A stretch of DNA of 64,000 bases, from positions 18,852,014 through 18,916,013 of the forward strand of contig CM033718.1 of the NCBI GenBank assembly GCA_019671005.1, in the 5' to 3' direction. Position 1 is the first letter of the stretch, and each line of letters begins with the position of its first letter. Positions 23,561 through 36,500 of this stretch are shown piece by piece. Below the pieces are notes generated by a model. That model saw only the letters and a list, made by a program, of their open reading frames with translations, was not told the origin of the DNA and did not search any database. Made by a program: the position numbers and the translations under genes. Source of the DNA: Hibiscus mutabilis. Its lineage: Eukaryota > Streptophyta > Magnoliopsida > Malvales > Malvaceae.

Positions 23561-23931
23561 TTTTAAAAAATAGAATTTTTAGTTTTTTTGGAATTATCAT
23601 TCAAAAATATTGGAAAAGTATTGAATTGATAATCAATTAGAGTCGAGGAGTTAAATGAAATATTAACCCGTAAGTTAACATGACATGTCACAATTGATGA
23701 TCAAATTATCACTCTTTGATAACGTTGGTGATCCTATTGTAACTTTAGTGAAAACACTAAAAAATACTCAGTTGAATGAGTAAATGTGCAGTTTACCTTT
23801 CCTTATGCAATGCATCTCAAACTACTCGAAACCTCAATCACTACATCGAAAACATATCCATAGCTATTCCCAAACATGAAAATAATAAAATTAAATATAT
23901 TTAAACACTACTTACTTTTAATTTTTGAGTC
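23561..23931. other. AT-rich intergenic DNA, nothing recognised
   Basis: No gene or terminal repeat was seen. Confidence 0.3.
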
Positions 23932-24508
23932 TTGCTATACACAGCCCTAGCTCCTAAGGGCTGTATAAAAACTATTAGATTTTTATTATTAATATTTGTT
24001 TTACTTTTCAATAAAATCTATTAGAATATAATTAATTATATTCCTAATAAATTAAACATCATTAAATTATGGTGTTTAATGTAATTTAATCCTAACATCG
24101 TAACCCTAAAATCATAAATTTCTAAACTTTAAACCCTAAAACATAAACCCTAAACCATAAATTCAAACCTTTAATCATAAATCATGCCATAAACCCTAAC
24201 CCTAAACCACAAAACTATATAATACTAAACCATAAATCCTAAAAACCATAAAATACTACAACACTAAAATCGTAAAACAATAAACCCTAAACCACAAACC
24301 TTAAAACAATCAACCCAAAAATTACAAATCATAAACCCTAAACACCTAAAACTTTTTTACATGGTTATTAATTACATTAAACACTCTAAATTAATTGTAT
24401 TTAACTTTTTTAGCAATATAATTAATTAATACTCTAATAGATTCCATTGAAAAATAAAATAAAAATAATTAATAATAAGAATCTAATAGTAAGAGTTGTG
24501 TATAGCAA
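23932..24508. mobile_element. TIR element (MITE) with telomere-like interior
   Basis: The ends TTGCTATACACA... and ...TGTGTATAGCAA are inverted, and the match continues imperfectly for about 110 bp (ATTAGATT-TTATTATTAAT, TCAATAAAATCTATTAGA and so on). The interior (24100-24360) is built of degenerate CCCTAAA units. There is no coding capacity and no clear target duplication. Confidence 0.6.
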
Positions 24509-25635
24509 AACCCTTACTTTTTATTTAATAAAAAATCTGAGGAAATCTGGTTGAATATTTGGAAAGAATTGCATTCTTTTCCTGTTCGGTGAATTCAAAA
24601 AGTTGAAAAAACAAATCTCCAAAAAAAAACGAGACAATACACTGCTTTAAAAAAATTCCGATTTTAGGCATCCACACGTAACTGACGTACAAAGTGATTA
24701 AAAGATATATATGGACAGAATATAATTGAGTCCAAATAACATATCTAATATAACGTGCATTGTGAAGTATATGTAATAAATAGTACATGATGCATAGATG
24801 TGCTCTACAAACTCCATTTTCACTCCCCCGTGAGCTTCATGAATCAACAACTTGCTCGAGAGGCCAGAAGTCCAATCACCAAGCCTACAAAATACGCGAA
24901 AGTGGAATAAAAACAGTGAAGTATGCTTCTTTTTCTGTTCATAACCAATAGGTTCAGGTCATTTCGTTGCTAATTAGTATATCACTTTGACTCCATTTTC
25001 TAAACATACCGATTGTCAAACACATACATATTCTTTTTGGTTTAATCACAATATCTAATTCGTTGGCCACTAATTTAGATCGGATTTTTGTATAGGGTCA
25101 ATGTGAGGACGACACTTCTAACCAGTTTTCTTCATTCACAACGTTAGGATTTAAACATTTGACCTTGCTTAAGTGAGGTAGCGTCACATTCCACTAGATA
25201 TACATTTTCAAAACTCATCGAATCCGACTATCATATGGATATATACACAGTATCAGAATGCAGAGGCTGTAGTTTGTTCTAGTTATCCATTTTTAATATG
25301 GTTGGTCGAAGTTGTCTAAAATTCAACATTGTACCCAAGAATAAAACATTATCTTCAATTACTAAACTAACAACAAATGGGAAACAAAAACCAGCACATG
25401 GATAAAGAAATATGATCTTCAAAGATACATGGAATGACTTAGAAAAATCGTCCTGGTTGGACACATACCATATCTGTCACTCACACCCAAATCCGAGTAA
25501 CATGAAAGCATTATTTCGAGAGTGAGTTGATCAACCATTTCAAGGTGATAACCAAGTGATATATGAGAGCAAAGATAAGTTCAAATCTAAATGGGAATTC
25601 AAGTAAAACTGCATATGTAACTAAAAAAGAAAAGT
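24509..25635. other. Intergenic, no gene recognised
   Basis: This lies downstream of the resistance pseudogene. The only open frames are short and featureless. It may include the pseudogene's former 3' UTR. Confidence 0.35.
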
Positions 25636-28600
25636 TTACCTTGTTAAGAGACTGCCGTGAGATATTCGTCGTCCATAGTAAGGCACGATCCGAATAGAAG
25701 GAATGTGAGCTATGTAAGGCCAATACTCTCCTCCCTTTCTTGCACCGGTTCTCCAAATGCGGGCCCCAAATGGTTAGTTCTTAAGTGTTGCAAGATTCTT
25801 TAGGCCCTGATGCAATGACGTCAGATCAGGACAAAGCTCGAAAGTCAACTCGGAAAGTAAGGTGAGGTGTTCTATTTGGTTCGGAACAGTCCATCACAGG
25901 AACTAATTCTCAATTTTTGAAGAGCATTTAGATGCTGGATTTCTGCCGTTAAGGAATTCAACATCGGACAACCAACGAGGGACAACTCCTCAAGATGTGT
26001 CAAATGCATGACCCTTTCAGATAAGGAGGCAAATCTGTCACACGACCAAATCTCCAGGACACGAATTGAAGGTGAGAAACGGAACCCATTACCAGGAAAC
26101 GAAACAAGACTATGACAATGACTTAAAACCAAACTCTCTAAAGCATTGAGGTTTTGTATAGCTTCTGGGATGTCTTCAACCTTGTTGCAGTTGCGAATTC
26201 TCAAGTGTTTAAGCATCGATAGACGATCTAGCTTATTTGACAGAGACTTGAGATCGGGTAAGGATTCTATCGTCAACTCCTCAAGGTGTGTGTGATTTTG
26301 CAACAAACCACTAGGCAAATTGTCAAGCTAGAAAGGTCGTGGATCTCGAGTGAACTGAGATCAGGACCATCAAGAAGGAAGTTGGCGTCGTCGTTCCTTG
26401 TCCAAATCCGAAGCTTTTTGAGAGTTGGAAATTTTGGCAACTCAATTAACTCGGGCATTTCCTGAATCTCAAGAATTGTAGACGAGGAAAATTCTCCCCT
26501 CCGTCACTGTTTTCCACTTCTCCAAACTAGGCATGGAGTCGAAATAGAGTTTCTCCACTCCATTCCCATAGAATTCATTGCCAACGCACTTTACAGCATC
26601 CATGCCCCTTATTTTAAGAAACTTAAGCATGGTAGTTCCCCTAGAGGTGGAAGATGTGAACATCTTTGACACCGGTCAAGCTCAACTGAGACCAAATTCG
26701 GCAAATCAATCAACCAATCAGGTAGCCTTAAACCTTGATAACAGCTTATTCGTAAATCGTCCAGGTTAGAATGAGGTTGGAGACTGGCAAGAACCTCTTC
26801 CTCGTTATCTGGATGTTCCCCTGCGTTCTTTCCCCAGATTAATCTCAACGACCGGAGATTTGCTCTTCCTTATCAAGTTGGCACTTTTGGCTTCTGTTGA
26901 ACCTGCCACGTTATCGAGTTCCTTTAGAGACAACTCCTTTCCGAGGTCTAACTCTTTAAGCTCACCAATTCCACAGCCATGCTCCTTCCTTACTATGAAT
27001 ATACTCAGTTCTAGCAACTGAGTCAGGTGGCCAATTCCGGGTGGTGTTCGCTTAAGGGAATCACAATGTGATACATCAACACATTTTAGGCTTATCATAT
27101 GCTTCATTCCTTGGGGTAGCTCACGAAGATAGCGACAGGTGAAGAGTTTCATAATCTGCAACTTTTGGAGGCAACTGGTAGACTGGGGCAACCTTCTGAT
27201 TCTAGAGTAAGACAAGTTTAGATATGTCAAGTGCACCAAGTTACCAAGGGAATTCGGGATTCTGGAGAGGCCCATGCTCCCGTGATAACGTACATTTAAG
27301 TATCTAACGTGTACCATCTTTCCTACTGACTTCGGTAGTAGATGCAGATCACCATCCAATGCTCGCACATGTTTCAAAGAAGTCAAGAATGAGCGACCGC
27401 ACTGCCGAAGAGCTTTTGACGAGATTATATTGTTTGTGCAGACTCCTTTCTAAATGGGGATCAAGCATAATAGATGATTGAAAGGGAATATGTAGGTGAC
27501 GAATCTTTTTCGTAGAATCAAAGGACTCATTGTTGCTGAAAATATAACATTCAAATCTCGTTATAGAAACTGCAAGGTCATGAATGAGATCATGCATTTT
27601 ACATGTCACGGTGCCATCATCATCTTCTTTAACTTCTTGAAAGAAGACCTCCAAGTTAATTCGAAGAAAATTTCATCTCCAATTTCATGCAAATCCCTTC
27701 GTCCTCTGCAGGGAACAAATCCATTTGCTATCCATAACTCTATCAGCTGCAATTTATAGATTTTACTGTCTTTCGGGAATATTGAGCAATACGCAAAACA
27801 CTGTCTTAAATATGATGGTAGATTGTCGCAACTTAATCTCAAGGCAGGTAGAATGCCGCTCCCATCAACCGATAACTCCCAGGTCTCACTTTCTTTAACA
27901 GACAACCAGTCACTTTCTCTACGCTTTAACCGCAGCATACTTCCGAGAGCTTTTACATCCAAAGGAACCCCTCCGCACTTTTGAACAATTTGCTTTCCGA
28001 TTCTTGCCAATCTTCCGTATCCCTCCTCAATTTCCATCAGAAACAAATGCTGCTTGAAGAGTAACCAAGAATTGTTGTCCGACAAATAGTCCAAATGGTA
28101 TATAGGAAGAGTTGCCATGATAAGAGCAACTTTCTTGATTCGAGTTGTGACCATCACCACACTGCCTTTTGCTCCAACCTTCAATGGATCCCTAAAACAT
28201 TCCCACTTTTCATAGTTTTCATTCCAAACATCATGTCATCATCTAATACGAGAAGAAATCGCTTCCCCCTTAACTTTTCTTGCAAGCATCATTGCAGAGG
28301 GTCGAGCTCCTCGATACCAGAACAGCTGCCATCAATGGACTCAATGACTGCTTTGATCAACTTTCTAACTCCAAAATCATCGGATACGCATCCAAATCCT
28401 CAACTCGAAACCCCTTACAACCCTTTCATCATTGAAGACCAGTTGAGAAAGAGTAGTCTTTCCGAGTCCACCCATACCACAAATGGCATAAATGGACAAA
28501 TCATTTGGGTCTGACAAACGTTTTCTTTGTCCTCGTTCCTTCCAAATATTTCAGATTCATTCACCAGTGAGCTAGTTAGCCGCCATTCCCTATTATCATC

Positions 28601-29044
28601 AGTTTCTAAATCCCCAACAGTTTCAGTCAAATGAAACTTGTTTTTCTCCTACACTACAGCATCTAATCTTTGCCTAATTCGCTTAAGTTCGTGAGCCTTC
28701 TCAAAATTAAACACAGTGGAATATTTCGACGAAAAGAAACCACTTACTTTGCTGCTCATGTTTTTTTGAGCTTCTCATCTCAAAGCTTTCGCAGCAAACT
28801 CGTCGAGTATATCATCGGCATCATAAGCAACATCCTTGAGCTTTCTAAGCCAGTTCTTGACGGCCTCACTTTTCCTTTGTTTCTGCTCCGCGTCCTGAAG
28901 CACAGCCTGAATCGTAGTTAAAGTGCTCTCGATGTTTTGAAGCTTGGTTTCCAAATTACTTGCCATTTCACATTCACGAAGTGCAAGAGAATTTAGGGTC
29001 CCAAACATGGCCTTCACAAGGGAAGAAACAAGTATATCTGCCAT
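25636..29044 (-). pseudogene. CC-NBS-LRR (CNL, RGA-type) disease-resistance pseudogene
   Basis: Start ATG at 29044 gives MADILVSSLVKAMFGTLNSL, an Rx-type coiled-coil domain reaching DVAYDADDILDEF near 28790. The NB-ARC follows: P-loop GMGGLGKTT at about 28452-28478, kinase-2 FLLVLDD near 28240, RNBS-B GSVVMVTTR near 28150, GLPL-like CGGVPLDVKALG near 27970, RNBS-D CFAYCSIFPKD near 27785, and MHDLIHDLA near 27590. The LRRs run from about 27330 to 25870. The usual tail (LTIWGPHLE..CKKGRR, then IAHIPSIR) ends at a stop at 25636-25638. Breaks include stops at about 28775, 28648, 27349 and 25778, and frameshifts near 28500, 28195, 27620, 26830, 26470 and 26290. Such proteins are cytosolic immune receptors; this copy is dead. 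Confidence 0.92.
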
Positions 29045-29284
29045 GGGCACCCCAAAGATTCAAGAGATTCAAATGAAACTTAGATTAAAAGAAGAATGAT
29101 TTGAGGGAAGCTATGGGTTTTAGAAGTAGCTAAGTAAAGATGCAGAGAGGAAGTGATTGAGGGAAATGGAAGTGATGGTAGATGGTTTTGTAAGTCTGGT
29201 TATGTCCCACACGGTGTTGACTCAGGACAATGACTAAGGATGAACGCGTAAAATCATAGGAAATTTCTGTCCAACATTTCCACT

Positions 29285-29530
29285 CAGCGACAAAAAATAA
29301 TCTGCCCCGTCTTTTTCTATGTCCCAACATTAAAAAAATCAAATTCTAAGTCCTAACTCTAAATTTTAAATTGTAAACATTAAACCCTAAACTTAAAAAT
29401 ACATCTTACCCTAAATTCACTATACTATAATCATAAATTCTAACCTTAAACCTAAACCCTAACCCTTAAACCTAAATTTTTAGTGTAGGGACATAAATAG
29501 GGACACCGGAAATAGACAAAAGATTTCTAT
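29285..29530. mobile_element. Small TIR element (MITE), copy 1
   Basis: The left end TCTTTTTCTATGTCCCAACATTAAAAA is mirrored by a right end reading TTTTTAGTGTAGGGACATAAATAGGGACACC. The interior is AT-rich with degenerate CCCTAAA units. A related copy lies at about 40115-40290. Confidence 0.5.
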
Positions 29531-29890
29531 TCCCGACTCTGTTGCTTGTATTATGTATTACTATAGATGATTGGGAATTCACACAATATTTTTCAGAAAG
29601 AAGAATATTTATCTAAAATATTGAGTTTGATAATTCAGAATCTTCGTGCAGGTTGAAATTTATAATATCAACAATTCCTACCACCAAGCACCAACAGTGC
29701 TGTGAGAAAAATTATAACACAAACATTTTATAAATGGTATTGCATTTTGCATTTGACAAGTTAAGTCAAAAGACATAATCTCTATATGTTCTATATCACC
29801 ACTGAGCACAAATCAAATTCAAACTTCTATATTATTCATTGGCATTGAATGCCCAGTTCAGTAAGTGGTGGGAAAAGAAATTTAAAACGA
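29531..29890. other. Intergenic DNA between the CNL pseudogene and HACL
   Basis: AT-rich; it probably contains the HACL 3' flank. No gene was seen. Confidence 0.35.
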
Positions 29891-29895
29891 AACTA

Positions 29896-29975
29896 CTTCA
29901 GTTCCTGTGCTGCACTCTCCCGCTTTCAGCACGGTGAAAGGATCAATTACCGCATTAAACACGTCTGGCTTAAAT
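29896..29975 (-). repeat. Diverged duplicate of the HACL coding 3' end
   Basis: About 80 bp aligns with 29992-30075, which encodes the last ~25 residues and stop of HACL. Shared phrases include AAACTAC-TCAGTTC-TGTGCTGCA, TCTCCC and GGATCGATT-like words. On the minus strand the copy starts KPDVFNAVIDPF, against KPAVINVTIDPY in the gene. It lies inside the likely 3' UTR. Confidence 0.8.
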
Positions 29976-30000
29976 TTAGGAGGATAAAACTGAAACTACC

Positions 30001-32617
30001 TCAGTTCTTGTGCTGCATTCTCCCACTTTCTGCACCGGCGTAAGGATCGATTGTCACATTTATCACGGCTGGCTTCCTTGCAGAAAAGGATTCAGAAAGG
30101 GCAGTTTTTAATTCATCAGGTGTCCCAACAAGGTATCCCTTCCCCCCGAAAGCTTCCATTACTGTATGGTAAGCAGCACCAGGAACAAACGAAGTGGGGG
30201 CAGGATCATCTTTGAAAGGGCCGGTAACTTCTTCAGGGCTCCTACGGTCACCACCGTAGACACCACCGTTGTTAAAGACTATCACTACAACCGGCAACTT
30301 GTATCGAACCAATGTCTGCATAATAAGAGAAGGTAAATACACCATATTCAAAAGTTTATCAACCAAATAAAAAGCTCCAATCAGAAATGGGCATAAACCA
30401 GAAAGACATTAATAATTTCGATAATTCTTAAAGCACCTTTAAAAATTAAAATAAGAAAACTCTTCGGAGATTTAAAAGAGAGAGAACACAATAGAAAAGG
30501 AAGAACATCAAGAATATGACATATCAGACAAAAAACGAAGTGTCCTTCAACAAGTTATTATCAAACACCAAGACTTCAGCAAACAACTTTGCTCGTGCTA
30601 CTAATCCATCATGATACTTGACTTTTTTTCAAGAAACTGTGACACAATCAACTCTATGATTTCGAAATCCTGAAATAAAATTCCATATTCAGTCCAACAT
30701 ACAAGGGCAGATCCTTGTTAAAAATGGTTTTACATACTATATTTACAGGGAGGTACCAGCATATTTGAAAATGCCATGCCCAAAAAGAGCAAAATAGTTA
30801 CTGTTATCTAACTGATTATTACAAAATAAATTAAGTCACTAATCCTAATTTTCTTTCACAATTTGGCTAACTTGATCAACAAAAGCAACCAATTTGTCTT
30901 TCGCCAAAAACAGTTGAAACAAGGATAAGATATAATACATGGACCCTAGGAAACATCATCATCACTTCCTTAGTCGGAATTAGATTAACAGAAAAATGAA
31001 AATTAGTTCGATCTTAATAAGCAACAGGAAGTGTAATATTAAACCTCTTACAAAACTCAGAGTAAATTTCACACCAAAGGGTATTGTATAATACTATATT
31101 AATAATTCATCATCCTAAATCATCAACATAAGCATTCGCGTTATATCTCTTCATTAGCAGTAAACATAAAATGCCTACGAATAGAAATAATAAAATTAAT
31201 TGTGCAAGTGACACTTTAACAGTAGGAAACATACCTCAACCTCCATTGCACTGAACCCAAATCCCGAGTCCCCTTCAACTGCAACCACAAGGCGATCGGG
31301 ATTAGCCACAGCAGCTGCAATGCAATAACCTAAACCAACTCCCATTGTCCCCCAAGTCCCTGCATCCAACCTAGTCCTAGGCTCAGTCTGAACCAAAACG
31401 GACCTACCAACATCCATAGTATTTGCCCCTTCCGAAACCACCACCGGAGCCGGATTCCCAAGCCCCAAAATAGCATCTCTTATAATTCTCATAGGAGTCA
31501 AAAAGTTAAACGGCACAACATCTTTTGCCAACTGAGCTTCCATTTTCGACACATTATCCTTCACCTTCTTCGAAACAGCCTCAACCCAAGGATGAGACTT
31601 CCCTAAACAAAAAGGGTCATCTTTAATCTCCTTATTAATCATCTCCAAAACCTTCTTAGCATCCCCAACTAAACCTAAATGAGGTTTTCTCAACTTAATC
31701 TCTTCCTCACAAACATCCACTAAAATGAACTTCACATCTTTATCCCATTTAGGACTCTCCCCAAAATGCAATAGCCAATTGAGCCTTGCCCCAACCACCA
31801 ATGCCACATCACATTTTCCGATGGCGAGTGACCTTGCGGCACTAGCGGCTAACTCATGGTTATCGTTTACCAGTCCTTTACCCATTGGAGTTGGCAAAAA
31901 GGGGATTCCCGTTCTTTCAATCAACTTCCTTAGCTCCCCTTCAGCTCGGCCATAAGCCGCCCCTTTGCCAAACACAATCAATGGCCTTTCCGCCTTCCTT
32001 AACACGCTAACCACCTTTTCGATCTCGGAACTCGGCGGAGCTTTAGGTTCTTCAAAAACCCGTCCTTTCTCGACCTCAGCCAACAATTTCTCAGCTTCGG
32101 ATTCAGTTACCGTTTGATGCAATACATCAGTTGGTAAATCCAAATAACACCCACCGGGTCGACCCGAAACTGCATGATCCATAACCCTAGCAACACAACT
32201 GGGAATTTCCTTGATATCTTTGGCTCTAACCGAGAATTTCGAAAAGGGTTTCACAGCTTCGATCTGATCAAGCTCCTGGAAATCTCCACGGCCGGCATCC
32301 TTCTGATCGGAGGAGCCGGAGATCAAGACCATGGGCCAGGTGTTGATCATAGCATTGGACAAGCCGGCCAGACCGTGGACACAACCCGGCCCGGAAACGG
32401 TCAAGAGAAGACCGGGTCGACCGGTGAGGTAGCCGTAAGCTGAAGCAGCGTAACCAGCGGATTGTTCGTTGTGAAAAGCGATGAAACGGATACCGAATTG
32501 GACGGCACGGTTGGCGAGAGAAGTAACGGGTATACCGACGACGCCAAACATGTGGGTAACGCCGAAACGGGCAAAGGATTTAGCTGCTAAAACATTGCCG
32601 TCGAAGCAGTCCGACAT
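30001..32617 (-). CDS. HACL: 2-hydroxyacyl-CoA lyase / oxalyl-CoA decarboxylase
   Basis: This is a thiamine-diphosphate (ThDP) enzyme that cleaves 2-hydroxyacyl-CoA or decarboxylates oxalyl-CoA. The Arabidopsis homologue acts with oxalyl-CoA synthetase in oxalate breakdown. It has two exons: 31235-32617 (461 codons) and 30001-30315 (104 codons plus stop), giving 565 aa, normal for the family. The 919-bp intron uses GAG|GTATG and TGCAG|ACATT. The N-terminal ThDP domain has the catalytic Glu in FHNEQSAGYAASAYG (E51). The central domain has IVFGKGAAYGRA. The C-terminal domain has the ThDP/Mg motif GDSGFGFSAMEVE (449-461) to FNNGG (475-479), and the intron falls inside this motif. The C-terminus GRMQHKN shows no SKL-type peroxisomal signal. 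No break was seen, so it is probably functional. Confidence 0.93.
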
Positions 32618-32694
32618 TTTTCCTTTTACTTGTTTTGGATGAAAATTGAAATGTAATTGGGAAAGGTTTTCTATAAACTATGAATTTATAATTC

Positions 32695-32706
32695 TTTATA
32701 TATAAA
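32695..32706 (-). promoter_or_regulatory. Candidate TATA box of HACL
   Basis: On the minus strand TTTATATATAAA lies about 80 bp upstream of the HACL ATG, a sensible spacing for a plant gene with a short 5' UTR. Confidence 0.5.
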
Positions 32707-33094
32707 AAGAAAGGAAGGGGGATTGACCGTTTGACTTGGAGTGTTAAAATGGGTAACCTAATTCGTTGGGATGTGGTGGAGGCCATAACTCACCATTTTT
32801 CCTACCAAAATCTATTTAAATAGTATAAAATAATTTAAACAAAACAACACAATTAATTACACTAAAAATGTATGGATTTCGTTCTAGGTTAAAAATCAAA
32901 CTAAATAATCTTTCTCCCATTTTAAAATTATCTCATTTGAATTGTTATTTTAAAAAATTATATTTTTTATAAAATACATTTACCTTTTTATCTTTTTATT
33001 ACTTTCTTAACAAAAACAAAAATTATCTTCGTAAGGAAAAGAAAAAAAATGTGTCATTAAAATTGTTTTACGTTACACATATTATACGGTCTTT
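32707..33094. other. HACL upstream region up to the copia insertion
   Basis: AT-rich with no gene. This roughly 390 bp is all that separates the HACL core promoter from the LTR element. Confidence 0.4.
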
Positions 33095-33571
33095 TGTTAG
33101 AATCAAATCATAAATTAATATAAAACATAAACCCAAGATCTATCATGTCAAATCATCAAGAACAATAAACTGATTAAACTGAATGCAGAAGCATACCTGA
33201 ATTAATCGATAGATTGAAAACCTTAAATCTTCATGTTCAAATCTCAAATCTTTGGTATTGATCTTCCAAGAATATAGGTTATCTCTTGACGTAAAACTCT
33301 CTGATGGGGAATGAGAGAAAAACAAGTTAACATATTTCTTGGGGCCACTACCTCTTTATATAGTTGGTTATTAAATCAACTATTAAAACATTTATAACTT
33401 TGCTCCTCATTGAATTATAAATATATCTTATGGTATATACACTTTTATTTCCATGACACTTTAATATCTATGACAGGCCTAACATAATTGGTCATTTAAT
33501 TTTGTGTCATACTTTATAATAGCATCATACATTTTACATATGTGCCCACAATTGCGGATTTTAATTCAACA
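33095..33571 (-). repeat. 3' LTR of the decayed copia element
   Basis: On the plus strand it begins TGTTAGAATC and ends ATTCAACA. It is very similar to 38553-39029. Confidence 0.85.
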
Positions 33572-36500
33572 ATCTCTCACTTGGGCAACATATGTTTCTT
33601 GATAAATGTACAACCTTATGAGCTCATAATTTGCTATTATATAATAGGTATTCTATAACAATCTCGTCCATCAACTATACCTATATAGGATCAAAGCAGT
33701 CTTTGTCGTATCAATCATAACTAGACCCATCAATGGTCACATATACAAATATAGTCAAATGACATAGATCAATCATGGATGCGTAGCATGGAAAATTATA
33801 TGAAATGTGAACCGTACATGTTTATTTCCAACTGGTCCTCCTAAACCTTAGTGAGATCAAACTTTACTGAATTCAGAGTGTGCATAAACCAAAAGAACTT
33901 TATTTCTGCAGAAAAAAATCTTAAAATAACTTTAAACTGAAGTAACCGAAATTGTGTCTAAACCAAGTGAGCATTTTCAAAATTACAAACTCCCACTAAA
34001 ACTGAATATCCTTAATAACATTACACTCACATGAGTAGTGTGCTCATGAAAGACCTAGGGTGACATTTTCTTAATAAACGCGCAATTATAGAGTTTGTAC
34101 CAACATGCTCTATATACACACCACCACTCTGAATTTTTTAACAACTAGGAACTTAATATTTATATGCTTCAAATTTGAAGTGTTCCTATTGTTTATAGAA
34201 TAAATGAATGCATATTTATTGTCAAAAAATATCTGAAGTGGTATTTCTGTTCAATCTATAATTAGCAGCTCATGTGACAAAATTCTTTTGCATCAATATT
34301 CTATTAGAATCGAAGTCTGTAAACCTGATGATCGCTAATTTACCAGAACTCCGATACGTGAGCATGTAATTTTTGTTCTCTAAAGATATCTCATAATCCT
34401 ATTAGCTGCTATCCAATAGTTCATACTAGATTTGCTTAAATATCTGTCTAACATTCTAACAATGTACGCAATATCCGAACGCATACATACTTGAACATAA
34501 ATTAGATTCTCAATAGCTTATGCATGTGGAATCTTTTGTACATTTTAAATTTCAAGGTTACTTTTAGGGCATTGAGTAAGACTAAATTTGTCTTCTTTAG
34601 CAATATGAGTATCACATGGTTTTACTCTCACTGAACTTGTAGTATATACAATTGTCAACCAAATTTATCTCAAAACCGAATGAGATAATCAATATGAAAT
34701 TTATAATTTCATTAATAAGAGTCATACTTAAGCTCATAGATGAATTTCTTTAATTTACATATCATTGATATTGTATCATAAGACACAACTCTATGATTGT
34801 ACCATATAAATAGTTTCTTCAATGTCGCCATTGAAAAACAAGCTTAACATCTATCTTATGTAACTTAAGATTAAAATAAGCAACAAGCGTCAGGATTATC
34901 TTGAAAGAGTCTTTCAATGAAACTTGAGAGAAAATCTCCACAAAATCTATCTTCTTTTAGAGTATATCATTTAGATACAAGACGTGTCTTATACTTATCC
35001 ACATTACTATTTCCATCCTTAATAGTTTTAAATAACCATTTACAACCAATTGGTTTGCACCTTAAGGTAATGAGACAAGTTCCTAAACTTTATTGTCTTG
35101 CATAAAATTATACTCTTCTTGAATGACATCAATCCACTTTTGAGAGTTAGAACTTTTATGGTTTGATGAAAAATGATTAGGTCATTTTCTATCATTCCAT
35201 TCTTACCTTTTTTTTTCTTGAAGAAATACAACATAATAATCTGAAATAGTATTTCATCTTCCTCTCGTGGACCTCTTTAATGACACTTGTTTTTTAGGTT
35301 GAGTTTGTTATTCTAAAACAACTACCTTATCTTGAATGGGAGTTGCTCAACATTGTCTTGTTGAGTTACTTTATTCACTTCTTGATTAATGATAGGTGTG
35401 GAAATCTAAACATCGTCAAAAGTTATAGTAGGAATTAAATTATAATCTAATTCTTCCTCAATAGCAATGTATCTAACCTTATTTCTCCCTCCAAACTCAA
35501 CATTCTAAAAAAATATCTCCTTAAAATAATTCCTAATTGTGGGATCATAAAACTTATAGCCCATGGATCACTCAAAATAGTTACTCACTAAAAATAATCC
35601 TAACTTATTTCAAAAGAATTAACCATTTATAACTTATTGTTGTTTCTTTTGAGTATGACCCTTAGCAAATTTATTCTAATATTTTCGTTTATTGCCCTTA
35701 TTCTTAGAGACACTAACTAAATGAGCACTAATGGAATGAGTACTTTTACACTTATAGTGCTTTAACCTTTCTTCATCTTTAGCACAATGAGAAATTAGCC
35801 TAGTTAGAGTCTATTTCTCCCTTTGAAAATTATAACTTGAATTGGTTAAACTGCATAGGAAGCGATGCCAAAACCATAAGAACAAACAATTGTTAGAAAG
35901 TTCGATCTTATGTGCCTTAGATTTTGAAGCAATATTAAGAATTTTCATAATCTACTCCCTCACATTTCCTTAACTCTTATACTTCATAGACATCAAAGAA
36001 GGCATAAGTGATGTCATCTTAACCTTAATGTTTTTGGTAAAACATTTCTTAATTTCGTCAAGCAAAACCTTAGTATGAGTAATCTCTTTAGATTTGTGCT
36101 CCTAAAGACTTATAGAATGTTGTTCTTTGTGATCATTAGACTCGTGCAATTTGAACAATCTCACCTCTCAAAATACTTTTTATGGGTGTTTACTATAGTA
36201 AGAGATGCAAGTTATTCTTCCCTTGGTGCAAAGTCTATATTCATACAACCAAATACTATATGTAAGTGTCTTTTCTACTCCTTGAAATTAGTTTCACTAA
36301 ACATGAGTGTAGAATGTATTTAACAGATATTGTGACAGAAAAGATAAATTACCTAAATATAGAACAAAAATAAGTAAATAAAATAAAAACAAGCTCACAT
36401 AAATATTCATAAGTAAACAAATAAATTCAAAATAATGGCTAGTTCCCCTCAAGATACCAAGCACAACATTAATATCAAGTCTTTGGACAGTAATATTAAC

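Noticed and set aside
24100..24360. Interstitial telomere array
   Set aside because: Units are too degenerate and lie between inverted ends of a TIR element.
29849..30043. A separate small plus-strand gene near the HACL end
   Set aside because: The frame is antisense to the HACL 3' end and its duplicate, without any domain.
31725..32443. Plus-strand frames opposite HACL exon 1
   Set aside because: They are shadows of the conserved minus-strand coding exon.
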